The notes under the pieces were generated by a model that was not told where the DNA came from, ran no database searches, and was given only the letters and a program-made list of their open reading frames with translations. Below are positions 35,650-43,497 of a stretch of 64,000 nt of DNA, piece after piece. This stretch comes from Synechococcus sp. Nb3U1 (lineage in GTDB: Bacteria; Cyanobacteriota; Cyanobacteriia; Thermostichales; Thermostichaceae). How positions within the stretch are numbered: position 1 is the first letter of the stretch; every line of letters begins with the position of its first letter. The DNA is taken from the NCBI RefSeq assembly GCF_021533835.1, contig NZ_JAKFYQ010000001.1:2114427-2178426 (forward strand), given 5' to 3'. The translations under genes were made by a program, and so were the position numbers.

Positions 35650-35850
35650 TCAGCTACGACGAAACAGGCTGTCCAAATAAATGCGTGCCGCCCGTCGGTC
35701 GGTATCCCCGTTTTGCAGCAGGAACAGCGAGAGTGCCGCCGTGACCACCCGATCCTGATCCCAGTCGGGATGCCGAGAGAGGTAGCCCTTGAGGGTATCA
35801 TGCAGCTCCTCCGGAATTTCGCTCAAAATACTGACATTGGGAGAACTCAT
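35650..35850 (-). CDS. DUF2811 family protein
   Basis: 66 residues. The pattern SILSEIPEELHDTLKGYLSRHPDWDQDRVVTAALSLFLLQNG is the DUF2811 signature: a short protein resembling ribbon-helix-helix-like regulators, conserved in cyanobacteria. Residues 1-10 would pair as a beta-strand and two helices follow. It may be a small DNA-binding or antitoxin-like protein, but no partner toxin adjoins it and the role is unknown. Confidence 0.85.
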   Translation of the reverse strand: MSSPNVSILSEIPEELHDTLKGYLSRHPDWDQDRVVTAALSLFLLQNGDTDRRAARIYLDSLFRRS

Positions 35851-36281
35851 AAAAAATACTCACTCCGGGTCAAAAAGGGCGGGAACAGATGGACTTGTTG
35901 CCACAGGCAGAGCCGGAACTGCTCGACAGAAACAGAGCCGCGACAAAACAGCCCAAAACGACTAAGTGGCTGGAGAAAAACGAAGAGACATCAGGCTACT
36001 CATAGCCCGAGGGATACAAGAGCAAAAACGACCGTTTGCCTGAACGGGACGGAGTCCCATATCCAAAACTGGCTGACTCTGGGGATCCGGTTGGGGAAAA
36101 CCACCGCATCCTTCATCCGCAGGTGGGGCTATTCTGCCCTCTGCCCCATGGGGGATGTCAATCCCAGTCCAGAGCGAAAATGTTACGGAAACCTCAGTTT
36201 TGTCAATGATGAAATCGGGAAAAACAGCCTTATCTTGTTACTTTTTCGCGAGTGTATTCGCCTGAACCTTTTTGTCTTCAC
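35851..36281. other. Intergenic DNA upstream of the DnaA-box array
   Basis: No supported gene. A frame of 278 codons across 35713-36549 is a shadow of other features with poor composition. The stretch 36180-36280 is AT-rich with several T- and A-runs, the sort of DNA that could serve as an unwinding element beside the DnaA boxes. Confidence 0.45.
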
Positions 36282-36378
36282 TTTTCCACAGAACCCCCCG
36301 ATGGCCGCAATGAAGGGAATCCACCTGTGGAAAACCACCCCAAAAGCTGTGGAAAACATGGGGAAAACCTGTGGATAT
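36282..36378. other. Array of DnaA boxes, candidate oriC or DnaA-regulated site
   Basis: TTTTCCACA lies at 36282-36290 on the plus strand. On the minus strand TTTTCCACA lies at 36326-36334 and 36348-36356, and ATATCCACA at 36370-36378. The last three are exactly 22 bp apart, two helical turns, and the first lies 44 bp before them. TTTTCCACA is the form of DnaA box known from cyanobacterial origins. Four boxes in 97 bp, phased and next to an AT-rich segment, are far above chance. No dnaN or dnaA gene adjoins, so regulation by DnaA is an alternative. Confidence 0.65.
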
Positions 36379-36409
36379 TTTGGAAGTCTGGATTTGAACA
36401 AAAATTTGC

Positions 36410-37090
36410 TTAGGGATTCCGCCAGTCCAGCCGGTAGCGCAAAAACAGCTCTACAGATCCCTGACGGCACTCCAGCAGTTCTAGCTGGGGTGGGGATCCC
36501 TCCACTTGCCAACCCTCAATACTGGCGGGCGGATCAGGATATCCACTGAGGAGTACCGGGGCCAAGGTTACCCACAACTCATCCAGTGCTTGAGCCTGCA
36601 GAAAAGCCCCCAGCAGTCGTCCCCCTCCCAACACCCCCACCCGATCAAAGCCCAGGGTCTTGAGGCGGAGCAGTCGAGCCGGTAAATCCCAATCCGGAGC
36701 CACCCAGACCTCTTCAAAGCCGGATCCCCGAGGCCATGCTCCCGCTCCTGATGGAGTCGTCCAGAGCCAGCGGGTCAGGGGTTGTCGGAAAAAAGGCAAA
36801 TCGGGGGATAGCTCCCCACTGGCAGAACAGATGATCGTCAGGGGTTGGGGGGGTAAGCCCTGTACAACTCGTTGCCGCAAGAGTTCTGGATCCCTGAGGC
36901 GCAGGCTGGTGCCATAGGCCCGCAGGGTGGCTGCCCCCATGATCAAAGCCTGTTGCTGGGCAGCTTGGGTTTCTAGGTGCCGATAATCCTCTCGGCTACC
37001 AAAGGAGGGGCGCTGCAAGCGATCAGAGGCGATTTTCCCATCCAAGCTTTGGGCGAAGATGGCAACTAGATGGGGACGAGAAGCCTTCAA
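36410..37090 (-). CDS. RibD C-terminal (reductase) domain protein
   Basis: 226 residues with a dihydrofolate-reductase-like fold: VAIFAQSLDGKIA at the start, ALIMGAATLRAYGTSL, and DRVGVLGGGRLLGAFLQAQALDELWVTLAPVLLSG. This is the RibD_C family, 5-amino-6-(5-phosphoribosylamino)uracil reductase of riboflavin synthesis. There is no deaminase domain, so it may complement a separate RibD or be a related NADPH reductase. It lies immediately downstream of the DnaA-box array with its 3' end toward it. Confidence 0.85.
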   Translation of the reverse strand: MKASRPHLVAIFAQSLDGKIASDRLQRPSFGSREDYRHLETQAAQQQALIMGAATLRAYGTSLRLRDPELLRQRVVQGLPPQPLTIICSASGELSPDLPFFRQPLTRWLWTTPSGAGAWPRGSGFEEVWVAPDWDLPARLLRLKTLGFDRVGVLGGGRLLGAFLQAQALDELWVTLAPVLLSGYPDPPASIEGWQVEGSPPQLELLECRQGSVELFLRYRLDWRNP

Positions 37091-37213
37091 GGACAGAATC
37101 TTTGGGAAAGAGTAGGCAAACCCCGCAAATTGACCAGAATAGAGTCAGGCTGTGCTGAGAGGACAGAGGCACAGACTGCTGACAAGTTATAAGATGATCC
37201 ACGCGGGATAGCT

Positions 37214-37615
37214 ATGTTAGGAACTCTACAATCATCTACCATTCGGGTTGAGGTCGAGGCGGGTTCATCGACGTTGCGGCGTTGCTTAACAGAAGTGGAT
37301 CTGTTGCGTCAGTGGATCTGGCCTCAGCAGCTACAGGGATCCCTACCCGAAAGCCTAGCAATGGGCAGCACCTTCAATGCCCAATGTGGCCCTATCTCGA
37401 TCATGCATCAGGTGGAAACCCTTCTACCGGAGCGCTTGCGTTTGCTGATGTGGGGAGGAGCCGATGGCTACTGCGATTGGCTATGGGGGAATGGCTGGGT
37501 ACAGTTGCGGGTGGAGGCTGTTTCTCTTTTACCTTTGGGCATGGGACAGTTGTTGATCCTGCGGCAGCTACAGCAGTTCGCTCAGAGTCAAGAACAACCC
37601 AAGCCATCAAGATAA
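37214..37615 (+). CDS. SRPBCC-like hypothetical protein
   Basis: 133 residues, soluble. The order STIRVEVEAGSSTLRRCLTEVDLLRQWIWPQQL, a beta-rich middle with GSTFNAQCGPISIMHQVE, and a C-terminal helix (LPLGMGQLLILRQLQQFAQ) resembles the START/SRPBCC helix-grip fold seen in many small cyanobacterial proteins. A ligand-binding cavity is possible, but the identity rests on shape. It stands alone between the RibD_C gene, divergent from it, and a repeat element. Confidence 0.55.
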   Translation: MLGTLQSSTIRVEVEAGSSTLRRCLTEVDLLRQWIWPQQLQGSLPESLAMGSTFNAQCGPISIMHQVETLLPERLRLLMWGGADGYCDWLWGNGWVQLRVEAVSLLPLGMGQLLILRQLQQFAQSQEQPKPSR

Positions 37616-37661
37616 TTTAGGAAAATTTAGAGATCCATTAGAATCCAAGTGAACCGCTGAC

Positions 37662-37768
37662 TACAGCCTTTTCCAGCGTTATCTGATACAGCAGATTCAG
37701 GTCAATCCCTTGCTCTATAAGGCTTCTTGTCTAGCTCAAGAGCCTGAGTGAAGTCGGAAAAGGCTGTA
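37662..37768. repeat. 107-bp inverted-repeat element, copy 4
   Basis: TACAGCCTTTTCC to GGAAAAGGCTGTA, 107 bp, both ends perfect inverted repeats. The interior (GCGTTATCTGATACAGCAG and following) matches the reverse complement of the copy at 870 almost base for base. It lies between two plus-strand genes, 93 bp before the coiled-coil gene, in a place where it could act as a promoter-proximal or transcript-end structure. Long AAGTCGG at the right end is shared with copy 2. Confidence 0.87.
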
Positions 37769-37861
37769 ACTTGTTGACCACAGCAGTTACATTCCGTCTC
37801 TCTGAGGGTTTTCCACTATGATGGCTGTAACGAAATTTTCTCCCTGTATCGGAGAGTCCCG

Positions 37862-39730
37862 ATGAATCGGTCGACCAGCCCCGCCCCAGTCGCGATTGAC
37901 CGGGAAAAATTCGAGATCCGCTTAGGAGAGGCTCTCAACAAAGCTGGACTGCTCACTCCGGCCCAACTGGCACAGGCCATGTGGGAAAAAGCGGACAACC
38001 CCTTGATGTTGGGGGAGCTGTGTATGGAGCACAGCTGGGTTGCCCCCGAAGATCTTTACCCCCTCATCCCAGTCGAATTGGTGCGCATCGGCGAGGTTCT
38101 CATGTTGCACGGCTATCTAAAGCTGGAGCAAATTCATGAGGCTCTGACCTACCAAAAACAACAACCCCAACGGAAACTTGGGGAGATCTTGGTGGAACAC
38201 GGCTGGGTGCAATCCCACTGGTTGGACTGGGCACTCGACAAACAGCAACAACTGCGTCGCCAGGCGGGAGCGGGCAACAGTTGGGAAGTGATGCTGGAGC
38301 ATTGGTCTACCATTCCCGATCAAGCCCCCCTGTATAGCTCTCCTTTACAGGCTGCCCGTGGAGCCTATAAAGCCACCCTGCAGTACAAAGCCCAGCTGGC
38401 GAGCTACAAAGAGCAAGTTGCCACCCTCGAGACACAACTGGAGCAACAGCGAGAACAACAACGGGCCATGGCCGGCCAATCGGTGCAGCAAATCGCCGAC
38501 TATCAGGCCCGCCAGCATGAGCAGCAACAGCGCATTGCCGAATTGGAAGCTCAGCTAGCCGCCCAAATCGCACAGGCAGCTCAGCAACAAGCTGCTGATC
38601 AACAACGCATTCAGGAGCTAGCAGACCAACTCCAAGCTCAGCAAACCCAGGGATCCGCCCAAGCCCAGGCCCTGACTGAGCAACTGCAAACCGCCCGAAC
38701 AGAACTGGAAACCCTGCGCCACCGCTGCCACGAACTGACGGAGCGGCAATCGCAGGCCAAACACAAGTTCCAAGAGCTGGGATCCCAACTGCAGCACCAG
38801 CAACAAGTGCAACAAGCCCAGGCCCAACAGGCCCAAGCCCAGCTCCAGGAGCAACTTCAGCAGGCCCAAGCCCAAGTAGCTGCCCTCAACCACACCCTTC
38901 AGGAACACCAACACCAGCTGCAACTGGCCCAATCCACCAAAAATCGTTTGGTTTCCGACCTGGCTCAGGCCCGAAAAGAAACTGCTGAGGCAACTCACCA
39001 CCTACAGGTGCAGTATCAAGAGGCCCAAACGCAACTGCAAAAAGCCCAAGCCCAAGTGCGCCAACTGCAAGCCCAGCTGCAAAAAGTCCAGGAGGAAAAC
39101 CGTACCCTGACCACTGCTCTAGCCCAAGCGAAGCAGATCCCATCGCCGCCAGCATCCACTGCCCCTACCCCAATTGCCCTAGCCCAGATAGAACCTGAGA
39201 CCGAGGAAATCGAAGAACTGACCATTGCCGAGTTAGCCGCCGGGATGAGCACCCCCGTAGCCGAACCTACAGATCTGCCCCCGCAGGTGTATCTAGGCGA
39301 AGAGGATCTGGAAGCGTTGCAGCGGGCCACCCCCTGGGTACAGCGGGTTTTGACGCAACTGCGTGCTGCTGCTCTCATCGATAACCCTGGCATCGAAACG
39401 GTGATCCATGCCTGGGAAAGGGAAGGGGGCACCTTCACGGACGTGCTGGCTCACCACAGCCACCTCAAACCTGAGACCGTCAAGTTTTTCAGCGAAGGGG
39501 GATACTCAGTCGCTTTGTCGGGAGGACGTCATGTGGCCGACTATCTCATGGCTTCTGGATTGGTCAGCACCGCCCAAATCCAACAGGCCCAAGAACACCT
39601 GCCCCCAGGCGGATCCCTGTGTCACGCTCTCGCCCAAGCCGGAATCCTGCATCGCGCCACTGCCCTCTATTTTGAGCGCAACTTCGGGGGACAAAAGCCC
39701 CGCCGCTCGCTGCGAGAGGAACTGAGCTAG
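37862..39730 (+). CDS. GspE/PilB-N-like protein with long Gln-rich coiled coil
   Basis: 622 residues. Residues 15-135 are two MshEN/GspE-N-like repeats (RLGEALNKAGLLTPAQLAQAM and VRIGEVLMLHGYLKLEQIHEAL), the type of domain found before PilB-like ATPases and c-di-GMP receptors. Residues 170-425 are a continuous coiled coil of Gln and Ala (QAQAQQAQAQLQEQLQQ). The C-terminal 140 residues look like two more of the same helical repeats (HVADYLMASGLVSTAQIQQAQEHLP). No ATPase motifs. It may be a scaffold linked to pili, motility or secretion; no closer family is recognised. Confidence 0.65.
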   Translation: MNRSTSPAPVAIDREKFEIRLGEALNKAGLLTPAQLAQAMWEKADNPLMLGELCMEHSWVAPEDLYPLIPVELVRIGEVLMLHGYLKLEQIHEALTYQKQQPQRKLGEILVEHGWVQSHWLDWALDKQQQLRRQAGAGNSWEVMLEHWSTIPDQAPLYSSPLQAARGAYKATLQYKAQLASYKEQVATLETQLEQQREQQRAMAGQSVQQIADYQARQHEQQQRIAELEAQLAAQIAQAAQQQAADQQRIQELADQLQAQQTQGSAQAQALTEQLQTARTELETLRHRCHELTERQSQAKHKFQELGSQLQHQQQVQQAQAQQAQAQLQEQLQQAQAQVAALNHTLQEHQHQLQLAQSTKNRLVSDLAQARKETAEATHHLQVQYQEAQTQLQKAQAQVRQLQAQLQKVQEENRTLTTALAQAKQIPSPPASTAPTPIALAQIEPETEEIEELTIAELAAGMSTPVAEPTDLPPQVYLGEEDLEALQRATPWVQRVLTQLRAAALIDNPGIETVIHAWEREGGTFTDVLAHHSHLKPETVKFFSEGGYSVALSGGRHVADYLMASGLVSTAQIQQAQEHLPPGGSLCHALAQAGILHRATALYFERNFGGQKPRRSLREELS

Positions 39731-39850
39731 AAGATCCCCAGCCAGTTGGGGAAAGGCAGGCCGATGAATTATGATGCAAACATAAAGGGTGATCCCTATC
39801 CCTTAGATTTAGGAAGCTGCTCATCAAGTTTTGTCTCGATTCCTTCTGCT

Positions 39851-40156
39851 ATGACTACGGAAGCCCCAACCCTGCCCGCACAGCAGTCGTCTCCGTCGAG
39901 AACACAGGTTCGCCAACCCTACCCTCAGTTCAAGGTGATCGTCCTGGATGACGACTTCAATACCTTCCAGCACGTCACCGAATGTTTGTTGAAATATATC
40001 CCTGGCATGACCCTGCCCCTGGCGCGGCAGCTGACGGTACAGGTGGATGCCGAAGGGCAGGCGATCGTTTGGGTCGGCCCCCAAGAACAGGCGGAGCTCT
40101 ACCATCAGCAACTGCTTCAGGAGGGCTTGACCATGGCTCCCCTCGAGGCGGCTTGA
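39851..40156 (+). CDS. clpS: ATP-dependent Clp protease adapter ClpS
   Basis: 101 residues. PYPQFKVIVLDDDFNTFQHVTECLLKYIPGMT is the ClpS core, with the Asp-Asp pair that reads N-degrons and the ClpC-binding face. ClpS delivers substrates with a destabilising N-terminus to Clp proteases. An upstream start at 39764 or 39746 would add 29-35 residues unlike the family. The 3' end overlaps the convergent CobT-like gene by 40 bp. Cyanobacteria have two ClpS types; which this is cannot be told. Confidence 0.85.
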   Translation: MTTEAPTLPAQQSSPSRTQVRQPYPQFKVIVLDDDFNTFQHVTECLLKYIPGMTLPLARQLTVQVDAEGQAIVWVGPQEQAELYHQQLLQEGLTMAPLEAA

Positions 40157-41226
40157 AGGGTTTCGTAGCTGCGTTCGATTGCCGCCAACAACTCCCCTTG
40201 ACCCCAGGCGGCGTGAAGGCTGCTGGCAATGGCCAATCCGCCTGCACCAACGCCTTCTTTCACGTAACCCCGTTCATAGGCTTGTAAAGGGGCATAGCGG
40301 CTGCTGGCAAAGCTCAGCTGGGTGGCCAAAAGAGGCACCGAACCCAGCAGTTGTGCCAAGGCCACCGTATTGCCCGAGGGATCCTCCGCGACCCAACGGG
40401 TTGTTCCCACTGCTACATTCTCTGGGGGCCAAGGGATCCCCTGCTCCACCCCCAAGCGCATCATCAGAGCCACCACCGCCAGCATTTGGGTACCCCCCGC
40501 CAAGAGCACCCTACCCCGCTGGGCCGCCCCCATCGCCAGCCCCGCCACAAACGGCTGCATCGGATCTCCCACTGCGGCCACCACCTCCAGAGCAGAAGCT
40601 CCTGAGGGCAGATTTGCCAACCCCTGCCGCACCAAAGCTAACTTTTGCGCGTGGTTACAGACCGGGTGGCTGCTGTTCACCATACCCTCCGCCCCCCAGC
40701 CCAACCCCAGCAACAGCGCCAGAGCCGTAGTGGTGCCCCCCGCCACACATTCCCCAATCACCCAGTAGCCTGATGCCAAGTGGGATCCCCGGTCATATCC
40801 CTCCTGCCACAGGGATCCCACCCGCTCTACAGACAAAGCCTGTCCTGTACTTAAGCAGCGGGCTATTCCCCCGGAGACCACAGTTTCTGCCCCTGGCAAG
40901 GGATCCGGCAGGCCACAATTGAACACCCGGTAGGGGATCCCCAACTCTGTCAGAATGGCACGGCTGATCACCACCGGAGAGGGGTAACCATCCGGGGAAG
41001 TGGGCAACCGATGAGAATACCCCTCTAGCAGCAGTTCCCCATCCGCAAGGGCGGTATAGCGACGCAAGGAAGGGGTGGCTCCGGCAGCAGAGATACCTGG
41101 GATCAGAGCGGTTTCCGTAAACCCCAGACAGGCCAGAAACAGAGGTTGGGATCCCTGCACCCGTTCACACCACTGCCGGGCTAAAGACAGCTGAGTGTAA
41201 GCCTTAACACAAGGAAACGGGAACAT
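40117..41226 (-). CDS. cobT: Nicotinate-mononucleotide-dependent phosphoribosyltransferase, CobT-like
   Basis: 369 residues from ATG 41226. Family TIGR00303 (UPF0284): SLARQWCERVQGSQPLFLACLGFTETALIPGISAAGATPSLRRYTALADGE, VVSGGIARCLSTGQAL, GECVAGGTTTALALLLGLG and LLAGGTQMLAVVALMMRL are visible. It is thought to activate the lower-ligand base of pseudocobalamin (adenine in many cyanobacteria). Its 3' end overlaps clpS on the other strand. The EcfT gene at 25489 and the radical SAM at 44386 are unrelated to it by position. Confidence 0.85.
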   Translation of the reverse strand: MFPFPCVKAYTQLSLARQWCERVQGSQPLFLACLGFTETALIPGISAAGATPSLRRYTALADGELLLEGYSHRLPTSPDGYPSPVVISRAILTELGIPYRVFNCGLPDPLPGAETVVSGGIARCLSTGQALSVERVGSLWQEGYDRGSHLASGYWVIGECVAGGTTTALALLLGLGWGAEGMVNSSHPVCNHAQKLALVRQGLANLPSGASALEVVAAVGDPMQPFVAGLAMGAAQRGRVLLAGGTQMLAVVALMMRLGVEQGIPWPPENVAVGTTRWVAEDPSGNTVALAQLLGSVPLLATQLSFASSRYAPLQAYERGYVKEGVGAGGLAIASSLHAAWGQGELLAAIERSYETLQAASRGAMVKPS

Positions 41227-41357
41227 GGCAAACACCGCGCCAGACAAGCCCAAAATCTACCCTGCCCCAGAGCGGGATCCCGTACTCGCAGGAAGGCAGC
41301 TTGGATCGGATAGGATGAGAACACCACATACAGTTTATCCAGGGCAGACGGAAGACC

Positions 41358-41681
41358 ATGAGCTTCTTCGACTCTGAGATCGTGCAAGAGGAAGCCAAGA
41401 AGCTATTTCAGGATTTCCAAAACCTGATGCAGCTTGGCGGACAATACGGCCAATTCGATCGGGAAGGCAAAAAAATCTTCATCGAACAGATGGAGGAACT
41501 GCTGGAGCGCCAACGCATTTTCATGAAGCGACTGGAACTCTCCGATGACTTTATGGCCCAAATGACCATCAAACAATTGCAAACCCAACTAGGGGGCTTT
41601 GGGGTCTCCCCCAGCCAAATGTTTGACCACATGAATCGGACGCTAGAGCGCATGAAGGCTGAGGCGGAATCTGAGCGCTGA
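41358..41681 (+). CDS. DUF1825 family protein
   Basis: 107 residues, all-helical: SEIVQEEAKKLFQDFQNLMQLGGQYGQFDREGKKIFIEQMEELLERQRIF and FMAQMTIKQLQTQLGGFGVSPSQMFDHMNRTLERMK. This is the cyanobacterial DUF1825 family, near universal in the phylum and of unknown function. The first part resembles a helical hairpin binding surface. It is probably cotranscribed with the Fur-family gene 25 bp downstream. Confidence 0.9.
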   Translation: MSFFDSEIVQEEAKKLFQDFQNLMQLGGQYGQFDREGKKIFIEQMEELLERQRIFMKRLELSDDFMAQMTIKQLQTQLGGFGVSPSQMFDHMNRTLERMKAEAESER

Positions 41682-41706
41682 CCCGAAGGATTTAGAAGGG
41701 TTGATC

Positions 41707-42156
41707 ATGTCCTCCTCTCGCCAAACCCGTAACCAGAAATTGATCCTGGAGGTGCTTCAGCATCAGTCCCAGCCGCTTTCGGCTCAGGAAATTTTCCTGG
41801 AGTTACGTAATGCCAACCACACCGTTGGGTTAGCTACGGTTTATCGGGTTCTGGATGCGCTACGCAATGAGGGCAAACTGCAATCGGTCAACCTTGGGGA
41901 TCCACAGACCTACTATCAGGTCTTGCCCAGCAACGGCCATAATCGCCATCATTTGATTTGCACCCAATGTCGCCAGGTGATACCCCTACCCGGCTGTCCA
42001 GTGGGCGATTTGGAGTCCCAACTTTCTGGACAGTATCAATTTGTGATCGAGTACCATGTGCTTGACTTCTACGGCACCTGTGCTCAATGCCGTGGCGAAG
42101 GTGGGCCTGAGTCTGGCTCACAGGGATCCGCACTTCTACAGGCCAAGCCAAAATGA
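41707..42156 (+). CDS. zur: Fur-superfamily metalloregulator, Zur-like
   Basis: 149 residues from ATG 41707 (AGAAGGG eight bases upstream). The winged helix (about 8-78) has LSAQEIFLELRNANHTVGLATVYRVLDALRNEGKL. The dimer domain includes HNRHHLICTQCRQVIPLPGCPVGDLESQL and YHVLDFYGTCAQC, two Cys-x2-Cys structural zinc sites. The CPVxxLE pattern and lack of the Fur-type HHHD motif favour Zur (FurB) over iron Fur. No zinc operator was recognised next to it. It overlaps the following membrane gene by four bases. Confidence 0.82.
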   Translation: MSSSRQTRNQKLILEVLQHQSQPLSAQEIFLELRNANHTVGLATVYRVLDALRNEGKLQSVNLGDPQTYYQVLPSNGHNRHHLICTQCRQVIPLPGCPVGDLESQLSGQYQFVIEYHVLDFYGTCAQCRGEGGPESGSQGSALLQAKPK

Positions 42157-42656
42157 TGAGCTATCTCTGGACATTGTTGATCGGGTTGGCCGGTGCCCTG
42201 ATTGGGGTGAAACTCAAGCTTCCGGCAGGAGCTTTGGTGGGGTCGATGGTGGCGGTAGGTTTGGTGAATGTCTGGGGGATGATCCCGATTGCCACCCCTC
42301 CAGCCGGGATCCGCTTCGCCATGCAGTTGGTCTTGGGTACGATTCTGGGCACCAAGCTCACGGCCGATACTGTGGTTGCCCTGAAGGATCTGTGGCGACC
42401 GGCGCTGCTTTGCACCGTCATTGCCGTCAGCACCGGCGTGCTATCCGGGTATTTGATCTCCCGTTGGCTGGGCATTGAGCGCCTGACAGCTTTGTTGGGC
42501 ACAGCACCAGGGGGCATTTCTGATATGAGCTTGATCGCGCTGGATATGGGGGCGCAAACCAGTACGGTGATGGTCATGCACCTAGCGCGACTGATCAGCG
42601 TCATCGTGGTGGTGCCTTGGATGGTGCGGCTGCTGGTGCAACCGGGCACCAGTTAG
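42153..42656 (+). CDS. AbrB/AmpT-family membrane protein, half-length
   Basis: 167 residues with five or six helices: LLIGLAGALIGVKLKLPAGALVGSM and APGGISDMSLIALDMGAQTSTVMVMHLARLISVIVVVPWMVRLL match the AbrB membrane family (PF05145). The typical protein has two such halves in about 350 residues; cyanobacterial half-length forms exist and probably dimerise. It may export or regulate small compounds. It overlaps the Zur-like gene (ATGA) and was probably cotranscribed for zinc- or metal-linked control. Confidence 0.8.
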   Translation: MMSYLWTLLIGLAGALIGVKLKLPAGALVGSMVAVGLVNVWGMIPIATPPAGIRFAMQLVLGTILGTKLTADTVVALKDLWRPALLCTVIAVSTGVLSGYLISRWLGIERLTALLGTAPGGISDMSLIALDMGAQTSTVMVMHLARLISVIVVVPWMVRLLVQPGTS

Positions 42657-42741
42657 ATAGAACCCACAAGAACGACAACAGCAGCCAGCTGGTGGGTTAA
42701 ACTGAAGAGGCGATACAGAACTTAACAACTGAGCCGCCATC

Positions 42742-43497
42742 TTGGAACGCTTCCCCTCTCCACCAGAACATGATGTCGTTGAAGTGGGATCCACCTATGC
42801 CTCGGTGGCTGCAGGCTTTCCATCTGAAGGGTATTCCAGCAGCACCGCTGCCAACTGGTGGCCCTTACACCTGCTCTGGCAAGGGGAGGCGGATCCCTCT
42901 GCACCTGAACTGGCAAAGGTAGATCCGGTCTTACGTCTATTGCTCCTGGGAGATGGTTTTACCACTCGTAACCTCGCCTGCCTGACGCGGGACAGGATTC
43001 AATCCCATTTGATCGACAATGGCTCGGTCGAGCTGGTAGCTGAACTGGGAACCCTACCGGCTCAAATGCAGAGGCTGGCTCAAGATCTGGCCCAGATGGG
43101 ATCCCCCCTAATGCGGCGGCGCGTTTGGCTGAGTGGGACTACCTCTCGACATCCCTTGCTCTATGCCACCTCCTGGTGGAACCCCGAGCACCTTTTAGAA
43201 CATTTGCCGGATCCCACAAAGCCCATTGGTCAAAACCTGATCCAAGAACGGCTAGAAACCTTTCGGGAGTTGTGCAACCTCTACTTTGGTCAGGCAGACC
43301 CAATTGCCCATTTGCTGGGTTGTTCTGGCCCCTTCTGGGCTAGGCATTATCTTTTGTTGCACAAGGGCAAGCCCTTAACTGTGATCTACGAGGTGTTCTC
43401 TCCACGGCTCGGGATTCAGGGCATCCAACGGCGCACCGCTGCGGTTACCGAGGCCGCCACTTGCGGATCCGATTGGGCGCTGGCGGAGATGCGGTGA
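42742..43497 (+). CDS. Chorismate lyase / Ycf21-like protein
   Basis: 251 residues. The DUF98/UbiC-like pattern is DPVLRLLLLGDGFTTRNLACLTRDRI, RRRVWLSGTTSRHPLLYATSWWNPEHL, and PLTVIYEVFSPRLG. Chorismate lyase makes 4-hydroxybenzoate, the head group of plastoquinone in cyanobacteria. The Arg-Arg-Arg and Glu residues that bind chorismate in UbiC are in the expected places. ATG is at 42742 or TTG just upstream; the ATG is used. The last 82 bases overlap the convergent J-domain gene. Confidence 0.85.
   Translation: MERFPSPPEHDVVEVGSTYASVAAGFPSEGYSSSTAANWWPLHLLWQGEADPSAPELAKVDPVLRLLLLGDGFTTRNLACLTRDRIQSHLIDNGSVELVAELGTLPAQMQRLAQDLAQMGSPLMRRRVWLSGTTSRHPLLYATSWWNPEHLLEHLPDPTKPIGQNLIQERLETFRELCNLYFGQADPIAHLLGCSGPFWARHYLLLHKGKPLTVIYEVFSPRLGIQGIQRRTAAVTEAATCGSDWALAEMR

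Noticed and set aside
35713-36549. A 278-codon frame across the DnaA-box region
   Set aside because: It runs through the DUF2811 gene, the DnaA boxes and the 3' end of the RibD_C gene; its protein is compositionally odd with no conserved motif.
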